Assembly: GCF_002245535.1 (NCBI RefSeq)
Contig: NZ_NKCN01000005.1
Span: 124,001-188,000 of the forward strand
DNA from: Mycobacterium lehmannii
GTDB taxonomy: Bacteria; Actinomycetota; Actinomycetes; Mycobacteriales; Mycobacteriaceae
Length of the DNA stretch: 64,000 nucleotides
Reading direction: 5' to 3'
Below are positions 9,713-23,141 of the stretch, in pieces. Positions within the stretch are counted from its first letter, which is position 1. Each line of letters starts with the position of its first letter. Under the pieces are notes generated by a model, which worked only from the letters and a program-made list of their open reading frames with translations, was not told the DNA's origin and did no database searches. A program made the translations under genes and the position numbers.

Positions 9713-10228
9713 ATGTCTGAGGCATCGCAGTCTTCACGGGGGTCCATCGTTTCCGTTCTGGCGCTGGTCGTGGCTCTTGTCGCGTTAGGCGTCGCGGTCT
9801 GGGTGTTGGTCAAGGAGCCGGCGTCGACGACCCAGGACAGCGGTTCAGCCGAACCCGCGTCGGTCTTTACCGGTACAACAACCGATGACCCGAAGGCCGC
9901 CTCCTGCCAGGCGTTCGACCTCGTTCGGCGAGGTGTTCAGCTCAACACCAACCTGCAACCCCCTGGTGGCCCGCAGGACGCGACGGGAACTTTGGCGGTG
10001 GGTGCAAATGCTCGCTTGTCGTTATACGAGGGCGGGGCGTATCTGCTGGCCCGACTGCAGCCGGATACGCCATCGGAGCTAGCTGATGCGATCCGCTCGT
10101 TCGGCAACCAGCTCATGGACATCGGGGCGCGCTCGATTGCCGGCATCCCGAACGCCGACCCTGACCAAGCCGCCCGGCTGAAAAATGCCGACGCCACCAG
10201 CGGCAAAATCGCCGGTCTGTGCAAATGA
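9713..10228 (+). CDS. Single-TM mycobacterial protein, paralogue of 5120-5602
   Basis: This 171-residue protein of unknown function has one transmembrane helix near the N-terminus (VLALVVALVALGVAVWVLV). A Ser/Thr-rich linker and a globular domain follow, with LNTNLQPPGGPQD, GANARLSLYEGGAYLLARL and SFGNQLMDIGARSIAGIPN. As in the paralogue, one Cys opens the domain (ASCQAFD) and one is the penultimate residue (GLCK end). I chose ATG 9713 rather than the in-frame GTG 9686 because TACGAT (9700-9705) lies exactly 7 nt before it, the same leaderless layout as the paralogue. The next gene is hisD, 78 bp on. Confidence 0.8.
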   Translation: MSEASQSSRGSIVSVLALVVALVALGVAVWVLVKEPASTTQDSGSAEPASVFTGTTTDDPKAASCQAFDLVRRGVQLNTNLQPPGGPQDATGTLAVGANARLSLYEGGAYLLARLQPDTPSELADAIRSFGNQLMDIGARSIAGIPNADPDQAARLKNADATSGKIAGLCK

Positions 10229-10306
10229 GCGGCCACCTCACCTAACCCGAGGCGCTGCGGTTCGCCGCGGTGATATCGATTTGGCCTGTTCTGGGACAAT
10301 GGCTGT

Positions 10307-13375
<3,069 letters not shown>

Positions 13376-13379
<4 letters not shown>

Positions 13380-13996
13380 CAACCAAAGTCGTGATACTGG
13401 ACTACGGTTCGGGCAACCTTCGGTCCGCTCAACGCGCTTTGGAGCGCGTCGGTGCCGACGTCACGGTGACATCCGACGCCGACGCCGCGATGAACGCCGA
13501 CGGCCTCGTGGTGCCCGGCGTCGGCGCCTTCGAGGCGTGCATGGCCGGCCTGCGCAAGATCGACGGCCCGAAGCTGATCGCCGACCGGGTGGCGGCCGGG
13601 CGCCCCGTGCTCGGCGTCTGTGTCGGTATGCAGATTTTGTTCTCCCGCGGCGTGGAGTTCGGGGTCGAGACCACCGGCTGCGGCCAATGGCCCGGTGCGG
13701 TGGTGCGACTCGACGCGCCGGTGATCCCGCACATGGGCTGGAACGTGGTCGACGCGCCCGCAGCCAGCACATTGTTCGCCGGAATGGAGGCGGACACCCG
13801 CTTCTATTTCGTGCACTCGTACGCCGCCCAGCAGTGGGAGGGCGACCCGGCCGCGAAACTGACATGGGCCACGCACCACGTGCCGTTCCTGGCCGCCGTC
13901 GAGGACGGGCCACTGTCGGCCACGCAGTTCCACCCGGAGAAGAGCGGCGACGCCGGTGCCGCGTTACTCGCCAACTGGGTGAAGGCATTAGGTTGA
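13376..13996 (+). CDS. hisH: Imidazole glycerol phosphate synthase, glutaminase subunit
   Basis: This 206-residue class I glutamine amidotransferase supplies ammonia to His[19 protein letters not shown] opens the protein. The nucleophile elbow is [13 protein letters not shown], with the catalytic Cys at about residue 84. FYFVHSYAA and [13 protein letters not shown] carry the His-Glu pair of the triad. The GTG start overlaps the hisB stop. HisF, its partner, lies two genes downstream after priA and impA. Confidence 0.95.
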
Positions 13997-14034
13997 CCAC
14001 CGATGAGCGCTCGCGCGAAGAGGAGACCACCACG

Positions 14035-14775
14035 GTGCCGAAACGTTTGATTCTTCTGCCCGCCGTCGATGTGGTCGCGGGCCGCGCTGTGCGTCTGGTG
14101 CAGGGCCAGGCCGGCAGTGAGACCGAATACGGCTCCGCGCTGGAGGCCGCGCTGACGTGGCAGCGTGACGGCGCGGAGTGGATTCACCTCGTCGATCTCG
14201 ACGCCGCGTTCGGCCGGGGCAGCAACCGAGAACTGTTGGCCGAGGTGGTCGGCAAGCTCGACGTGGCGGTCGAGTTGTCCGGCGGCATCCGCGACGACGA
14301 GTCACTGTCGGCGGCGCTCGCCACCGGCTGTGCGCGGGTGAACCTCGGCACCGCGGCGCTGGAGAACCCGCAGTGGTGCGCGAAGGTCGTCGCCGAACAC
14401 GGCGAGAAGGTCGCGGTCGGTCTGGACGTGAAGATCGTCGATGGAGACCACCGCCTCCGCGGGCGCGGATGGGAGACCGACGGCGGAGACCTCTGGGAGG
14501 TCCTGGAACGCCTTGACCGAGAAGGCTGTTCGCGCTTCGTCGTCACCGACGTCACCAAGGACGGCACGCTCAAGGGGCCCAACCTCGAACTGCTGTCGCA
14601 GGTTACCGACCGCACCGACGCGCCGGTGATCGCGTCCGGGGGCGTGTCGAGCCTCGACGACCTGCAGGCGATCGCCACGCTGACCGACCGAGGAGTCGAG
14701 GGGGCGATCGTCGGAAAAGCGTTGTACGCCCGTCGATTCACCCTGCCTGAGGCCCTGGCCGCGGTGGAGCGGTAA
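14035..14775 (+). CDS. priA: Bifunctional HisA/TrpF isomerase PriA
   Basis: This 246-residue (beta/alpha)8 barrel isomerises ProFAR in histidine synthesis and, in actinobacteria lacking trpF, PRA in tryptophan synthesis. Features are [18 protein letters not shown] (first catalytic Asp), [28 protein letters not shown], and [18 protein letters not shown] with the second catalytic Asp, then [12 protein letters not shown]. The start at GTG 14035 lies behind GAGGAGA; a TTG at 13993 would overlap the hisH stop but adds a non-conserved tail. The trp genes at 18-23 kb contain no trpF, consistent with the dual role. It overlaps impA at TAATG. Confidence 0.93.
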   Translation: MPKRLILLPAVDVVAGRAVRLVQGQAGSETEYGSALEAALTWQRDGAEWIHLVDLDAAFGRGSNRELLAEVVGKLDVAVELSGGIRDDESLSAALATGCARVNLGTAALENPQWCAKVVAEHGEKVAVGLDVKIVDGDHRLRGRGWETDGGDLWEVLERLDREGCSRFVVTDVTKDGTLKGPNLELLSQVTDRTDAPVIASGGVSSLDDLQAIATLTDRGVEGAIVGKALYARRFTLPEALAAVER

Positions 14776-15590
14776 TGGCCCTGGATGCGGCCGACCTCGA
14801 CGCTCTGGTCGCCGAGGCCGCGCAGATCCTCGACGATGCAGCCGTCCCGTTCATCGACGGCCACCGCGCAGATTCCGCGGTGCAGAAGAAGGGCGACGAC
14901 TTCGCCACCGAGGTGGACCTGGCCATCGAACGACAGGTCGTCGAGGCGTTGACCGCCAGAACCGGGATCGAGGTGCACGGCGAGGAATTCGGCGGCGCGG
15001 ATCTCAAGTCGCCGCTGGTGTGGGTGCTCGATCCGATCGACGGCACCTTCAACTACGCCGCCGGTTCGCCGATGGCGGCGATCCTGTTGGGCCTGGTGCG
15101 GGATGGGGAGCCGGTGGCCGGACTCACCTGGGTGCCCTTCACCCAGGAGCGGTTCACCGCCGTGGTCGGAGGGCCTTTGCGCAGCAACGGCGTCGAGTTG
15201 CCGATGCTGAACCGGGCAGCGCTGTCCGACTCGATGGTCGGAGTCAGCACGTTCAGCGTCGACTCCCGCGGCAGGGTGCCGGGACGCTACCGACTCGCCG
15301 TCATCGAGAGCCTCAGCCGCAAGTGCTCACGCATGCGCATGCACGGGGCCACCGGCATCGACCTGGCCTACACGGCAGCCGCAATCCTCGGCGGTGCAAT
15401 CAGTTTCGGTGGCCACGTGTGGGACCACGCCGCGGGAGTGGCGTTGATCCGCGCGGTGGGTGGTGTCGTGACCGACCTCGCAGGCAACGACTGGACCGTG
15501 GACTGCCCATCTGCCCTCGCCGGCGGCCCCGGTGTGCACGAAGAACTGCTCGATCTGCTTCGTTCGGTCGGCGATCCCAAGGACTTCTGA
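14775..15590 (+). CDS. impA: Inositol-monophosphatase-family phosphatase
   Basis: This 271-residue Mg-dependent, Li-sensitive-type phosphatase has the IMPase motif A ([15 protein letters not shown], about residues 86-100) and motif B ([17 protein letters not shown], about 215-231). Glu of the first metal site is in [10 protein letters not shown]. It sits inside the his operon with 1-bp overlaps at both ends (TAATG, TGATG), as impA does in M. tuberculosis. The substrate could be inositol phosphate, or histidinol phosphate since that step lacks a gene here. The sequence alone does not decide. Confidence 0.88.
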   Translation: MALDAADLDALVAEAAQILDDAAVPFIDGHRADSAVQKKGDDFATEVDLAIERQVVEALTARTGIEVHGEEFGGADLKSPLVWVLDPIDGTFNYAAGSPMAAILLGLVRDGEPVAGLTWVPFTQERFTAVVGGPLRSNGVELPMLNRAALSDSMVGVSTFSVDSRGRVPGRYRLAVIESLSRKCSRMRMHGATGIDLAYTAAAILGGAISFGGHVWDHAAGVALIRAVGGVVTDLAGNDWTVDCPSALAGGPGVHEELLDLLRSVGDPKDF

Positions 15591-16372
15591 TGGACGGCAA
15601 GGAGCTGGCCGTGCGGGTCATCCCGTGCCTGGATGTCGACGACGGCCGTGTGGTCAAAGGTGTCAACTTCGCAAACCTGCGTGACGCAGGCGATCCCGTC
15701 GAGTTGGCGGCGGCCTACGACGCCGAGGGCGCCGACGAACTGACCTTCCTCGACGTGACGGCGTCGTCCTCGGGGCGGGCGACCATGCTCGAGGTGGTCA
15801 AACGCACCGCCGAGCAGGTGTTCATCCCGTTGACGGTCGGCGGCGGGGTGCGGTCGGTGGCCGACGTGGACGTGCTGCTGCGCGCGGGGGCGGACAAGGT
15901 CGCGGTCAACACCGCGGCCATCGCTCGCCCGGAACTCCTCGCCGAATTGTCGCGGCAGTTCGGGTCACAGTGCATCGTGCTGTCGGTCGACGCCCGCACG
16001 GTGCCGCAGGATCAAGAGCCGACGCCGTCGGGGTGGGAGGTCACCACCCACGGCGGGCGCCGGGGGACCGGCTTCGACGCTGTCGAATGGGCAACGCGGG
16101 GGGCCGAACTCGGCGTCGGCGAGATCCTGCTGAACTCGATGGACTTCGACGGCACCAAGGCCGGTTTCGATCTGCCGATGATCGAGGCGGTTCGCGGAGC
16201 CGTCAACGTGCCGGTGATCGCCAGCGGCGGCGCGGGGGCACCCGAGCATTTCGCACCCGCCATCGCCTCGGGGGCGGATGCGGTGCTGGCCGCCAGCGTG
16301 TTCCATTTCCGAGAGCTCACCATCGCAGAGGTGAAAGCGGCGATGGCGGCCGAAGGGATAACCGTGCGATGA
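15590..16372 (+). CDS. hisF: Imidazole glycerol phosphate synthase, cyclase subunit
   Basis: This 260-residue (beta/alpha)8 barrel uses ammonia from HisH to form IGP and AICAR from [26 protein letters not shown] carries the first catalytic Asp, [11 protein letters not shown] and NTAAI follow, and the second catalytic Asp is in [29 protein letters not shown] is the phosphate-binding loop. ATG 15590 overlaps the impA stop. The 3' end overlaps hisI (ATGA). Confidence 0.96.
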   Translation: MDGKELAVRVIPCLDVDDGRVVKGVNFANLRDAGDPVELAAAYDAEGADELTFLDVTASSSGRATMLEVVKRTAEQVFIPLTVGGGVRSVADVDVLLRAGADKVAVNTAAIARPELLAELSRQFGSQCIVLSVDARTVPQDQEPTPSGWEVTTHGGRRGTGFDAVEWATRGAELGVGEILLNSMDFDGTKAGFDLPMIEAVRGAVNVPVIASGGAGAPEHFAPAIASGADAVLAASVFHFRELTIAEVKAAMAAEGITVR

Positions 16373-16719
16373 CGCTCGATGCAGACATCGCGTCGCGACT
16401 CAAGCGCGACGCCAACGGATTGATCACCGCCGTCGTCCAGGAGCGCGGTACCGGGCAGGTGCTGATGGTGGCCTGGATGGACGATCTCGCGCTGGCCCGC
16501 ACACTGAAAACCCGCCGCGGGACTTACTATTCGCGCTCTCGGCAACAGCACTGGGTCAAGGGCGAGACGTCGGGCCACACCCAATACGTCCACTCGGTGC
16601 GGCTCGACTGCGACGGCGACACCGTGCTGCTGGAGGTCGATCAGGTCGGCGGCGCCTGTCACACGGGCGATCACACCTGCTTCGACGCGGATGTGTTGCT
16701 CACACCGGAGAACGGCTGA
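16369..16719 (+). CDS. hisI: Phosphoribosyl-AMP cyclohydrolase
   Basis: This 116-residue Zn/Mg enzyme opens the purine ring of PR-AMP. Features are [36 protein letters not shown] (catalytic core), [26 protein letters not shown] with the zinc cysteines. It has no HisE domain, so it is monofunctional. It is the last gene of the operon; the convergent peroxiredoxin stops 18 bp further, leaving little room for a terminator. Confidence 0.96.
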   Translation: MTLDADIASRLKRDANGLITAVVQERGTGQVLMVAWMDDLALARTLKTRRGTYYSRSRQQHWVKGETSGHTQYVHSVRLDCDGDTVLLEVDQVGGACHTGDHTCFDADVLLTPENG

Positions 16720-16737
16720 CGAGTTCGACCACCGGTG

Positions 16738-17202
16738 TCATGCCGACTGGCGCTGGCGCAGCACCTCGAGAGCCTTGTCGGCGTGGCTGTCCATGCTGAT
16801 CTCCGATGCGATCACGGCCAGGATCGTGCGGTCGGTGTCGATCACGAAGGTGGTCCGCTTGACAGGCATGAACTTGCCGAGCAGACCCCGCTTCACGCCG
16901 AATCGCGTTGCGACGGCGCCGTCGGCATCCGACAGCAGCGGGTAGTCGAACCGCTCCTTGTCGGCGAACCTCGCCTGCTTGTCGACCGCGTCGGTGCTGA
17001 TTCCGACGCGCTTGGCACCGACGGCGGCGAACTCCGCGGCCAGATCGCGGAAGTGACAGGCCTCCTTGGTGCATCCCGGAGTCATCGCGGCGGGATAGAA
17101 GAACAACACAATCGGGCCGTCGGCGAGCAACTCGCTGAGGCTTCGCACTGTGCCCGTCTGGTCCGGCAATTCGAACTCGGCAACTCGGTCACCCTTTTTC
17201 AT
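16738..17202 (-). CDS. bcpB: Bcp/PrxQ-type peroxiredoxin
   Basis: This 154-residue thiol peroxidase reduces hydroperoxides. The active site VLFFYPAAMTPGCTKEACHFRDL has the peroxidatic Cys (about residue 43) and a second Cys five residues later, the atypical 2-Cys PrxQ pattern. KRTTFVID and a Bcp-like C-terminus follow. The ATG at 17202 is chosen because upstream in-frame residues are low-complexity and extend past the family N-terminus (MKKGDRVAEFELPD). The symbol follows the syntenic M. tuberculosis gene from memory. Confidence 0.9.
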   Translation of the reverse strand: MKKGDRVAEFELPDQTGTVRSLSELLADGPIVLFFYPAAMTPGCTKEACHFRDLAAEFAAVGAKRVGISTDAVDKQARFADKERFDYPLLSDADGAVATRFGVKRGLLGKFMPVKRTTFVIDTDRTILAVIASEISMDSHADKALEVLRQRQSA

Positions 17203-17360
17203 GGTGGTCACGCTACGCCGCGAGTGATCGCGCGACCGCGCCGCGCGACCACCAGACCGACATTTTGGCTGGTTTCGGGCAGTCGGATCGACCATTGCGT
17301 CGGTTTCGGCCACCGAAAATCGTTGGTGCGGGACGCGGTTACCGTGAGAACCTCGCCTCG

Positions 17361-18080
17361 ATGGTGGATCTCGACGCCTTCTGTACCGACGGCTATCTGA
17401 AGATCGACGGGGCCGCTCCGCGCGGCGTCGCCGATGCGGCGCGAACGGCGCTGTGGCAGCAACTCGGTTTGTCGCCGGACGAGCCCGAGAAATGGCTCAA
17501 GCCCGTCTACTGGGCCAGCGACATGACGGGCGCGGGACCGTTCGGCGAACTGATGGCGAGCCCGAAACTGGCTGCGGCGTTGGATCGCATCTGCGGTCCC
17601 GGCGGTTGGTCGCCGCGCGGCGCGCTGGGCAACATCCCCGTGCGTTTCCCGGTATCTCGGGCCGACGACGACCGCGGATGGCACATCGACGCGAACACGC
17701 CCCAAGCCGACGGGGCATGGGTGGTCACCGGACGACCGCAGACCGTGCTGTTGCTCGCCGTGCTGTCCGATGTGGGCCCGGATGACGCACCGACGCGGAT
17801 CAGGGCGGGCTCGCACCGCGACGTGGCCCAGGTGCTCGGTCCCGAACCCGTCGCACTCGCCGAGATGGGCCGGCTCGTCGACGAAGCGAGCGCGGCTCGT
17901 CCCGTGGTGGACGCCACAGGTTAGCCCGGCGACATGTACGTGCTGCACCCGTTCACCGTGCACGCCGCCGACGAGCATCGCGGCAAGACGCCGCGGTTCA
18001 TGGCGCAGTCGCCGATCCTGCTGACCCGCCCGCTCACGCCCGCGTCGTCGTCGGCACTGGGGTGCGTCTGGGACACTTGA
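17361..18080 (+). pseudogene. Phytanoyl-CoA dioxygenase family gene split by an in-frame amber codon
   Basis: The frame from ATG 17361 runs to TAG at 17922-17924 and then stays open, in the same frame, to TGA at 18078-18080 (239 codons plus stop in total). Before the stop are the Fe(II) ligands of the first motif (GWHIDANTP). After it are the residues the fold still needs: the distal iron ligand His in HPFTVHAADEH and the 2-oxoglutarate-binding Arg in EHRGKTPRF. Family members read ATG-x-PGD at this point, so one codon (for example CAG or GAG) appears to have become TAG. The truncated product would lack two essential residues. Readthrough or a sequencing error is possible. It ends 3 bp before trpE. 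Confidence 0.82.
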
Positions 18081-18083
18081 CCC

Positions 18084-19610
18084 GTGCAGACCACGGCCGA
18101 CCTCGCGATCACCACCTCGCGGGAGGACTTCCGCGCGCTGGCCGCTGAGCATCGCGTGGTGCCGGTGACCCGCAAGGTCCTCGCCGACAGCGAGACCCCG
18201 CTGTCGGCGTACCGCAAACTGGCCGCCAACCGGCCGGGAACGTTCCTGCTGGAATCGGCGGAGAACGGCCGTTCGTGGTCGCGCTGGTCGTTCATCGGGG
18301 CCGGTGCGCCATCGGCGCTCACCGTTCGTAACGGTGAGGCCGTGTGGTTGGGCGCGACGCCACAGGACGCGCCGCAGGGCGGTGACCCGCTGCAGGCGCT
18401 GCGCGCGACGCTGGAGCTCCTCAAGACCGAACCGGTGCCGGGCTTGCCGCCGCTGTCGAGCGGGCTCGTCGGCTTCTTCGCCTACGACATGGTCCGGCGC
18501 CTGGAGAAGCTTCCCTCGCTGGCCGTCGACGATCTCGGCCTTCCGGACATGCTGCTGCTGTTGGCCACCGACATCGCGGCGGTCGACCACCACGAGGGCA
18601 CGATCACGCTGATCGCCAACGCGGTCAACTGGAACGGCACCGACGAGCGGGTGGACTGGGCCTACGACGACGCGGTGGCCCGCCTCGACGTGATGACCGC
18701 CGCGCTCGGTGAGCACCTGCCGTCGGCGGTCGCGACGTTCAGCCGCCCCGAGCCGTTGCACCGCGCTCAGCGCACGCTCGAGGAGTACGAGGCCATCGTC
18801 GAGAAGCTGGTGCGCGACATCGAGGCCGGCGAGGCGTTTCAGGTCGTGCCGTCGCAACGGTTCGAGATGGAAACCGAGGCCGATCCGCTTGACGTGTACC
18901 GGATGCTGCGGGTGACCAACCCCAGCCCGTACATGTATCTGCTCAACGTGCCGAATGCCGCTGGTGGACCGGACTTCTCGGTCGTCGGCTCCAGCCCGGA
19001 GGCGTTGGTGACGGTCAAGGACGGGCGGGCGACCACACATCCGATCGCTGGTACGCGCTGGCGCGGCGCGACCGAAGAGGAGGACCTGTTGCTCGAGAAA
19101 GAGCTGCAGGCCGACGAGAAGGAACGCGCCGAGCATCTGATGCTCGTCGATCTGGGCCGCAACGATCTGGGCCGGGTCTGCCGGCCCGGCACCGTACGCG
19201 TCGAGGACTACAGCCACATCGAGCGCTACAGCCACGTCATGCACCTGGTGTCGACGGTGACGGGCTTGCTGGCCGACGGCAAGACCGCACTGGACGCGGT
19301 GACCGCCTGTTTCCCGGCAGGCACGCTTTCGGGCGCTCCGAAGGTCCGGGCGATGGAGCTGATCGAGGAGGTCGAGAAGACGCGTCGTGGCCTGTACGGC
19401 GGGGTGCTGGGATATCTCGACTTCGCGGGCAACGCCGACTTCGCGATCGCCATCCGCACCGCCCTGATGCGCGACGGCACCGCGTACGTGCAGGCGGGCG
19501 GTGGAGTCGTCGCGGATTCCAACGGTCCCTACGAGTACACCGAGGCGGCGAACAAGGCCCGCGCTGTGCTCAATGCCATCGCCGCCGCTGAGACGCTGAC
19601 CGAGCCATGA
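18084..19610 (+). CDS. trpE: Anthranilate synthase component I
   Basis: This 508-residue enzyme forms anthranilate from chorismate with ammonia from a separate glutaminase subunit not in this window. The N-terminal feedback motif [19 protein letters not shown] contains the LLES tryptophan-binding signature. The chorismate-binding half shows [39 protein letters not shown] and [18 protein letters not shown]. The GTG start lies 3 bp after the split dioxygenase frame; GACACT (18072-18077) with a 6-nt gap could be a leaderless promoter. It overlaps the next gene by 4 bp. Confidence 0.95.
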   Translation: MQTTADLAITTSREDFRALAAEHRVVPVTRKVLADSETPLSAYRKLAANRPGTFLLESAENGRSWSRWSFIGAGAPSALTVRNGEAVWLGATPQDAPQGGDPLQALRATLELLKTEPVPGLPPLSSGLVGFFAYDMVRRLEKLPSLAVDDLGLPDMLLLLATDIAAVDHHEGTITLIANAVNWNGTDERVDWAYDDAVARLDVMTAALGEHLPSAVATFSRPEPLHRAQRTLEEYEAIVEKLVRDIEAGEAFQVVPSQRFEMETEADPLDVYRMLRVTNPSPYMYLLNVPNAAGGPDFSVVGSSPEALVTVKDGRATTHPIAGTRWRGATEEEDLLLEKELQADEKERAEHLMLVDLGRNDLGRVCRPGTVRVEDYSHIERYSHVMHLVSTVTGLLADGKTALDAVTACFPAGTLSGAPKVRAMELIEEVEKTRRGLYGGVLGYLDFAGNADFAIAIRTALMRDGTAYVQAGGGVVADSNGPYEYTEAANKARAVLNAIAAAETLTEP

Positions 19611-20197
19611 TCAGGGTCGCCCAACTCGGTCTCGTGCTCGCGGCGGCAGGGCTGTGGGTGGCGTCGCGGATGACCTGGGTCGAGGTGACCTCGTTCGACG
19701 GCCTCGGCGAGCCGAAGACGGTCGCCCTGTCCGGCAGCACCTGGTCGACCGCCCTGATCCCGCTGGCGGTGCTCCTGCTGGCCGCCGCGGTCGCCGCCTT
19801 GGCGGTGCGGGGATGGCCGCTGCGGCTGCTGGCTCTGCTCGTTGCCGCGGCCAGCGCCGGGACCGCGTATCTGGCCATCAGCCTGTGGGTCATTCGGGAT
19901 GTAGCGGTACGCGCCTCGCACATCGCGGAGGCGCCGGTTGCGGATCTGGTCGGTACCCAGCGGCACTACACGGGAGCAGTGATCACTGTGGTCGCCGCGG
20001 TGGTTGCGCTGGCCTGCGCGGTGTTGTTGATGCGGTCTGCGGCCCGTGAGTGCTCCGGCGCGGCCCGCTACTCGCGACGCGCCCCGCAACCCGACGAACC
20101 CGCAGGCGAGATGTCCGAACGCGCGATCTGGGACGCCCTCGACGCGGGTTCCGATCCAACGCAGGATGCGACGAATCCGGACAACAAGGGCCGGTGA
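19607..20197 (+). CDS. Tryptophan-operon-associated membrane protein (TIGR02234-like)
   Basis: This 196-residue protein has about four transmembrane segments ([73 protein letters not shown]) and a polar C-terminal tail rich in Arg, Asp and Pro. [11 protein letters not shown] and the topology fit the actinobacterial family found only between trpE and trpC. No biochemical role is known to me. Translational coupling to trpE (ATGA) suggests a link to tryptophan synthesis or transport. Confidence 0.82.
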   Translation: MIRVAQLGLVLAAAGLWVASRMTWVEVTSFDGLGEPKTVALSGSTWSTALIPLAVLLLAAAVAALAVRGWPLRLLALLVAAASAGTAYLAISLWVIRDVAVRASHIAEAPVADLVGTQRHYTGAVITVVAAVVALACAVLLMRSAARECSGAARYSRRAPQPDEPAGEMSERAIWDALDAGSDPTQDATNPDNKGR

Positions 20198-20274
20198 TCG
20201 GCGGTGTTGTGTTGGCGGCTACCCTTCGTGGTTGAAGATCGTTCGGTGTTTCCGGGGGAAGGGAAGCGGCACTC

Positions 20275-21093
20275 ATGAGTTCGGCGACGGTACTCGACTC
20301 GATCATCGAGGGAGTCCGAGCCGACGTCGCCGCCCGCGAGGCCCTCATCCCGCTCGCCGACATCAAAGCCAAGGCCAAGGACGCGCCGCCCCCGCTGGAC
20401 GTGATGGCCGCGCTGCGCGCCCCGGGGATCGCGGTGATCGCCGAGGTGAAGCGCGCGAGCCCCTCGCGCGGCGAGCTGGCCCCCATCGGGGATCCGGCCG
20501 AACTCGCGAGTGCCTACGAAAGCGGTGGTGCGCGCATCATCAGCGTGCTCACCGAACAGCGTCGCTTCAACGGATCGCTCGAGGACCTGGACGCGGTGCG
20601 CGCCGCGGTATCAATTCCGGTGCTGCGCAAGGATTTCATCGTTCGGCCCTACCAGATCCACGAGGCGCGCGCCCACGGCGCGGACATGCTGTTGCTCATC
20701 GTCGCGGCGTTGGAGCAGCCGGTGCTGGAGTCGTTGTTGGAGCGCACGGAATCGCTGGGCATGACCGCTCTGGTCGAGGTGCACACCGAGGAGGAGGCCG
20801 ACCGCGCGCTGTCGGCCGGCGCCGCGGTAATCGGCGTCAACGCACGCGATCTCAAGACGTTGAAGGTCGACCGGGATTGCTTCGCGCGGATCGCTCCGGG
20901 ATTGCCGACCGACGTCATCCGCGTCGCAGAGTCCGGGGTCCGCGGCACCGCTGATCTGCTGGCGTACGCCGGTGCGGGCGCTGACGCTGTGCTCGTCGGC
21001 GAGGGCCTGGTCACCAGTGGTGACCCCCGCAGCGCCGTCGCCGATCTGGTCACCGCAGGCACCCATCCGTCGTGCCCGAAACCAGCGCGTTGA
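20275..21093 (+). CDS. trpC: Indole-3-glycerol-phosphate synthase
   Basis: This 272-residue (beta/alpha)8 enzyme decarboxylates and closes CdRP to indole-3-glycerol phosphate. Features are [15 protein letters not shown] (catalytic Lys), [37 protein letters not shown] (second Lys), [23 protein letters not shown] and [11 protein letters not shown]. It is monofunctional, with no TrpF domain, in keeping with PriA doing that step. A 77-bp gap precedes it; TACCCT near 20220 might be a secondary promoter. Confidence 0.95.
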   Translation: MSSATVLDSIIEGVRADVAAREALIPLADIKAKAKDAPPPLDVMAALRAPGIAVIAEVKRASPSRGELAPIGDPAELASAYESGGARIISVLTEQRRFNGSLEDLDAVRAAVSIPVLRKDFIVRPYQIHEARAHGADMLLLIVAALEQPVLESLLERTESLGMTALVEVHTEEEADRALSAGAAVIGVNARDLKTLKVDRDCFARIAPGLPTDVIRVAESGVRGTADLLAYAGAGADAVLVGEGLVTSGDPRSAVADLVTAGTHPSCPKPAR

Positions 21094-21096
21094 GAA

Positions 21097-22356
21097 GTGG
21101 CCGATCTCGCCGGGCCTGAGCTGCCCCGTTCCAGCGCGGCCGTAGCCGAGCCAACCGCTCACGACCCCGACGAGCGTGGCCACTTCGGCGTCTACGGCGG
21201 AAGATTCGTCGCCGAGGCGCTGATGGCCGTCATCGAAGAGGTCACCACGGCTTACGAGAAGGCGCGTGGAGACCAGACCTTCCTCGACGAGTTGGATCGG
21301 CTGCAGCGGCACTACAGCGGACGTCCCTCGCCGTTGTACGAAGCCGAACGGTTGTCCGAGCACGCCGGCGGTGCGCGGATCTTTCTGAAGCGAGAAGACC
21401 TCAACCACACCGGATCCCACAAAATCAACAACGTCCTCGGCCAGGCCCTGTTGGCCAGGCAGATGGGCAAGAACCGGGTGATCGCCGAAACCGGCGCTGG
21501 GCAGCACGGCGTGGCGACGGCGACGGCGTGCGCGCTGCTCGGCCTGGAGTGCGTCATCTACATGGGTGCCGTCGACACTGCGCGCCAGGCGTTGAACGTC
21601 GCGCGGATGCGTCTTCTGGGTGCGACGGTGGTGTCGGTCGAGGCGGGCTCGAAGACGCTGAAGGACGCGATCAACGAAGCGTTCCGCGACTGGGTGACCA
21701 ACGCCGACAACACCTATTACTGCTTCGGCACAGCCGCCGGACCGCATCCGTTCCCTACGATGGTGCGCGACTTTCAGCGGGTGATCGGGCTCGAGGCGCG
21801 CGCCCAGATCCAGGCTCAGGCAGGCCGGCTGCCCGATGCGGTGACGGCCTGTGTCGGCGGCGGATCCAACGCGATCGGGATCTTCCACGCGTTCATCGAC
21901 GACCCCAACGTGCGGCTGGTGGGTTATGAAGCCGCCGGTGACGGCGTCGAAACCGGACGGCACGCAGCGACTTTCACCGGGGGGTCACCGGGCGCGTTCC
22001 AAGGCTCGTTCTCGTACCTGCTGCAGGACGAAGACGGTCAGACCATCGAATCACATTCCATTTCAGCGGGTTTGGATTATCCAGGGGTTGGGCCGGAGCA
22101 CGCGTTCCTCAAGGACATCGGCCGCGCAGAGTATCGGCCGATCACCGACACCGAGGCAATGGACGCGTTCTCGTTGCTGTGCCGCACGGAGGGGATCATT
22201 CCTGCGATCGAGTCGGCGCACGGACTCGCGGGTGCTTTGCAGTTGGGGCAAGAGCTCGGGCCCGGAACAATCGTGCTGGTGAATCTGTCCGGACGTGGCG
22301 ACAAGGACGTCGAGACTGCGGCGAAGTGGTTCGGCTTGCTGGACGGTGCGCCGTGA
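21097..22356 (+). CDS. trpB: Tryptophan synthase beta subunit
   Basis: This 419-residue PLP enzyme condenses indole with serine. The PLP lysine is in [17 protein letters not shown], the catalytic Glu region is [14 protein letters not shown], and the phosphate loop is [21 protein letters not shown] near residue 30 opens the TrpB1 family. The GTG start at 21097 follows the trpC stop by 3 bp. The C-terminus overlaps trpA (GTGA). Confidence 0.96.
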   Translation: MADLAGPELPRSSAAVAEPTAHDPDERGHFGVYGGRFVAEALMAVIEEVTTAYEKARGDQTFLDELDRLQRHYSGRPSPLYEAERLSEHAGGARIFLKREDLNHTGSHKINNVLGQALLARQMGKNRVIAETGAGQHGVATATACALLGLECVIYMGAVDTARQALNVARMRLLGATVVSVEAGSKTLKDAINEAFRDWVTNADNTYYCFGTAAGPHPFPTMVRDFQRVIGLEARAQIQAQAGRLPDAVTACVGGGSNAIGIFHAFIDDPNVRLVGYEAAGDGVETGRHAATFTGGSPGAFQGSFSYLLQDEDGQTIESHSISAGLDYPGVGPEHAFLKDIGRAEYRPITDTEAMDAFSLLCRTEGIIPAIESAHGLAGALQLGQELGPGTIVLVNLSGRGDKDVETAAKWFGLLDGAP

Positions 22357-23141
22357 GTCGGCTGGCACCGTTGTTCGACACGTGCCGAAATGAGGCGCGC
22401 AGCGCGCTGATCGGTTACCTGCCGACCGGATTTCCCGATGTGCCCGGCTCGATCTCGGCGATGACGGCACTGGTCGAAAACGGGTGCGACCTCGTGGAGG
22501 TCGGCATCGCGTACTCCGATCCCGGTATGGATGGCCCGACGATCGCGGCCGCTACCGAGGCAGCGCTGCGCGGGGGAGTGCGGGTGCGAGACTCGCTGGC
22601 CGCGGTCGAGGCGATCACCAATGCCGGCGGCAGGGCCGTGGTGATGACGTACTGGAACCTCGTGCTGCGGTGGGGCATCGATGCATTCGCTCGAGATCTC
22701 GCGTCGGCAGGCGGACTCGGAATGATCACCCCCGATCTGATTCCCGACGAAGCCGACGAATGGCTCGCGGCCTCGGAGACCTACGATTTGGACCGGATCT
22801 TCTTGGTGGCGCCGTCGTCCACACCAGAACGGCTGACGATGACGGTGCAGGCATCACGCGGATTCGTCTACGCCGCATCGACGATGGGAGTGACCGGTGC
22901 GCGTGACGCAGTGTCGACGGCCGCGCCCGAACTGGTTCGCCGAGTGAAGGCCGTCTCGGATATCCCTGTGGGCGTGGGCCTCGGGGTCCGGTCGGGGACC
23001 CAGGCAGCCGAGATCGGCGCCTACGCCGACGGAGTGATCGTGGGATCGGCGTTGGTGTCGGCGTTGCAGAACGGCGTCGAGGCGGTGGGAACGCTGACAG
23101 CCGAACTCGCCGACGGCGTCAGGCGAAGGGTTACTGCGTGA
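22353..23141 (+). CDS. trpA: Tryptophan synthase alpha subunit
   Basis: This 262-residue (beta/alpha)8 enzyme cleaves indole-3-glycerol phosphate and channels indole to TrpB. The catalytic Glu is in [19 protein letters not shown], with Asp in the same motif. [29 protein letters not shown] and [15 protein letters not shown] (phosphate site) are present. GTG 22353 is in a 4-bp overlap with trpB, and it overlaps lgt by 4 bp, so lgt is probably co-transcribed. Confidence 0.95.
   Translation: MSRLAPLFDTCRNEARSALIGYLPTGFPDVPGSISAMTALVENGCDLVEVGIAYSDPGMDGPTIAAATEAALRGGVRVRDSLAAVEAITNAGGRAVVMTYWNLVLRWGIDAFARDLASAGGLGMITPDLIPDEADEWLAASETYDLDRIFLVAPSSTPERLTMTVQASRGFVYAASTMGVTGARDAVSTAAPELVRRVKAVSDIPVGVGLGVRSGTQAAEIGAYADGVIVGSALVSALQNGVEAVGTLTAELADGVRRRVTA

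Noticed and set aside
9210..9737. Small minus-strand open frames in the 653-bp gap (9210-9404, 9444-9737)
   Set aside because: No ribosome sites, no recognisable product and unusual codon use.
16720..16737. Terminator between hisI and the peroxiredoxin gene
   Set aside because: Only 18 bp separate the stops and no stable stem is present.
17208..19244. Long minus-strand open frame (678 codons) over trpE and the dioxygenase
   Set aside because: It lies antisense to clearly conserved genes, has His/Arg/Val-rich composition without any motif, and is explained by the absence of stops in high-GC third positions.
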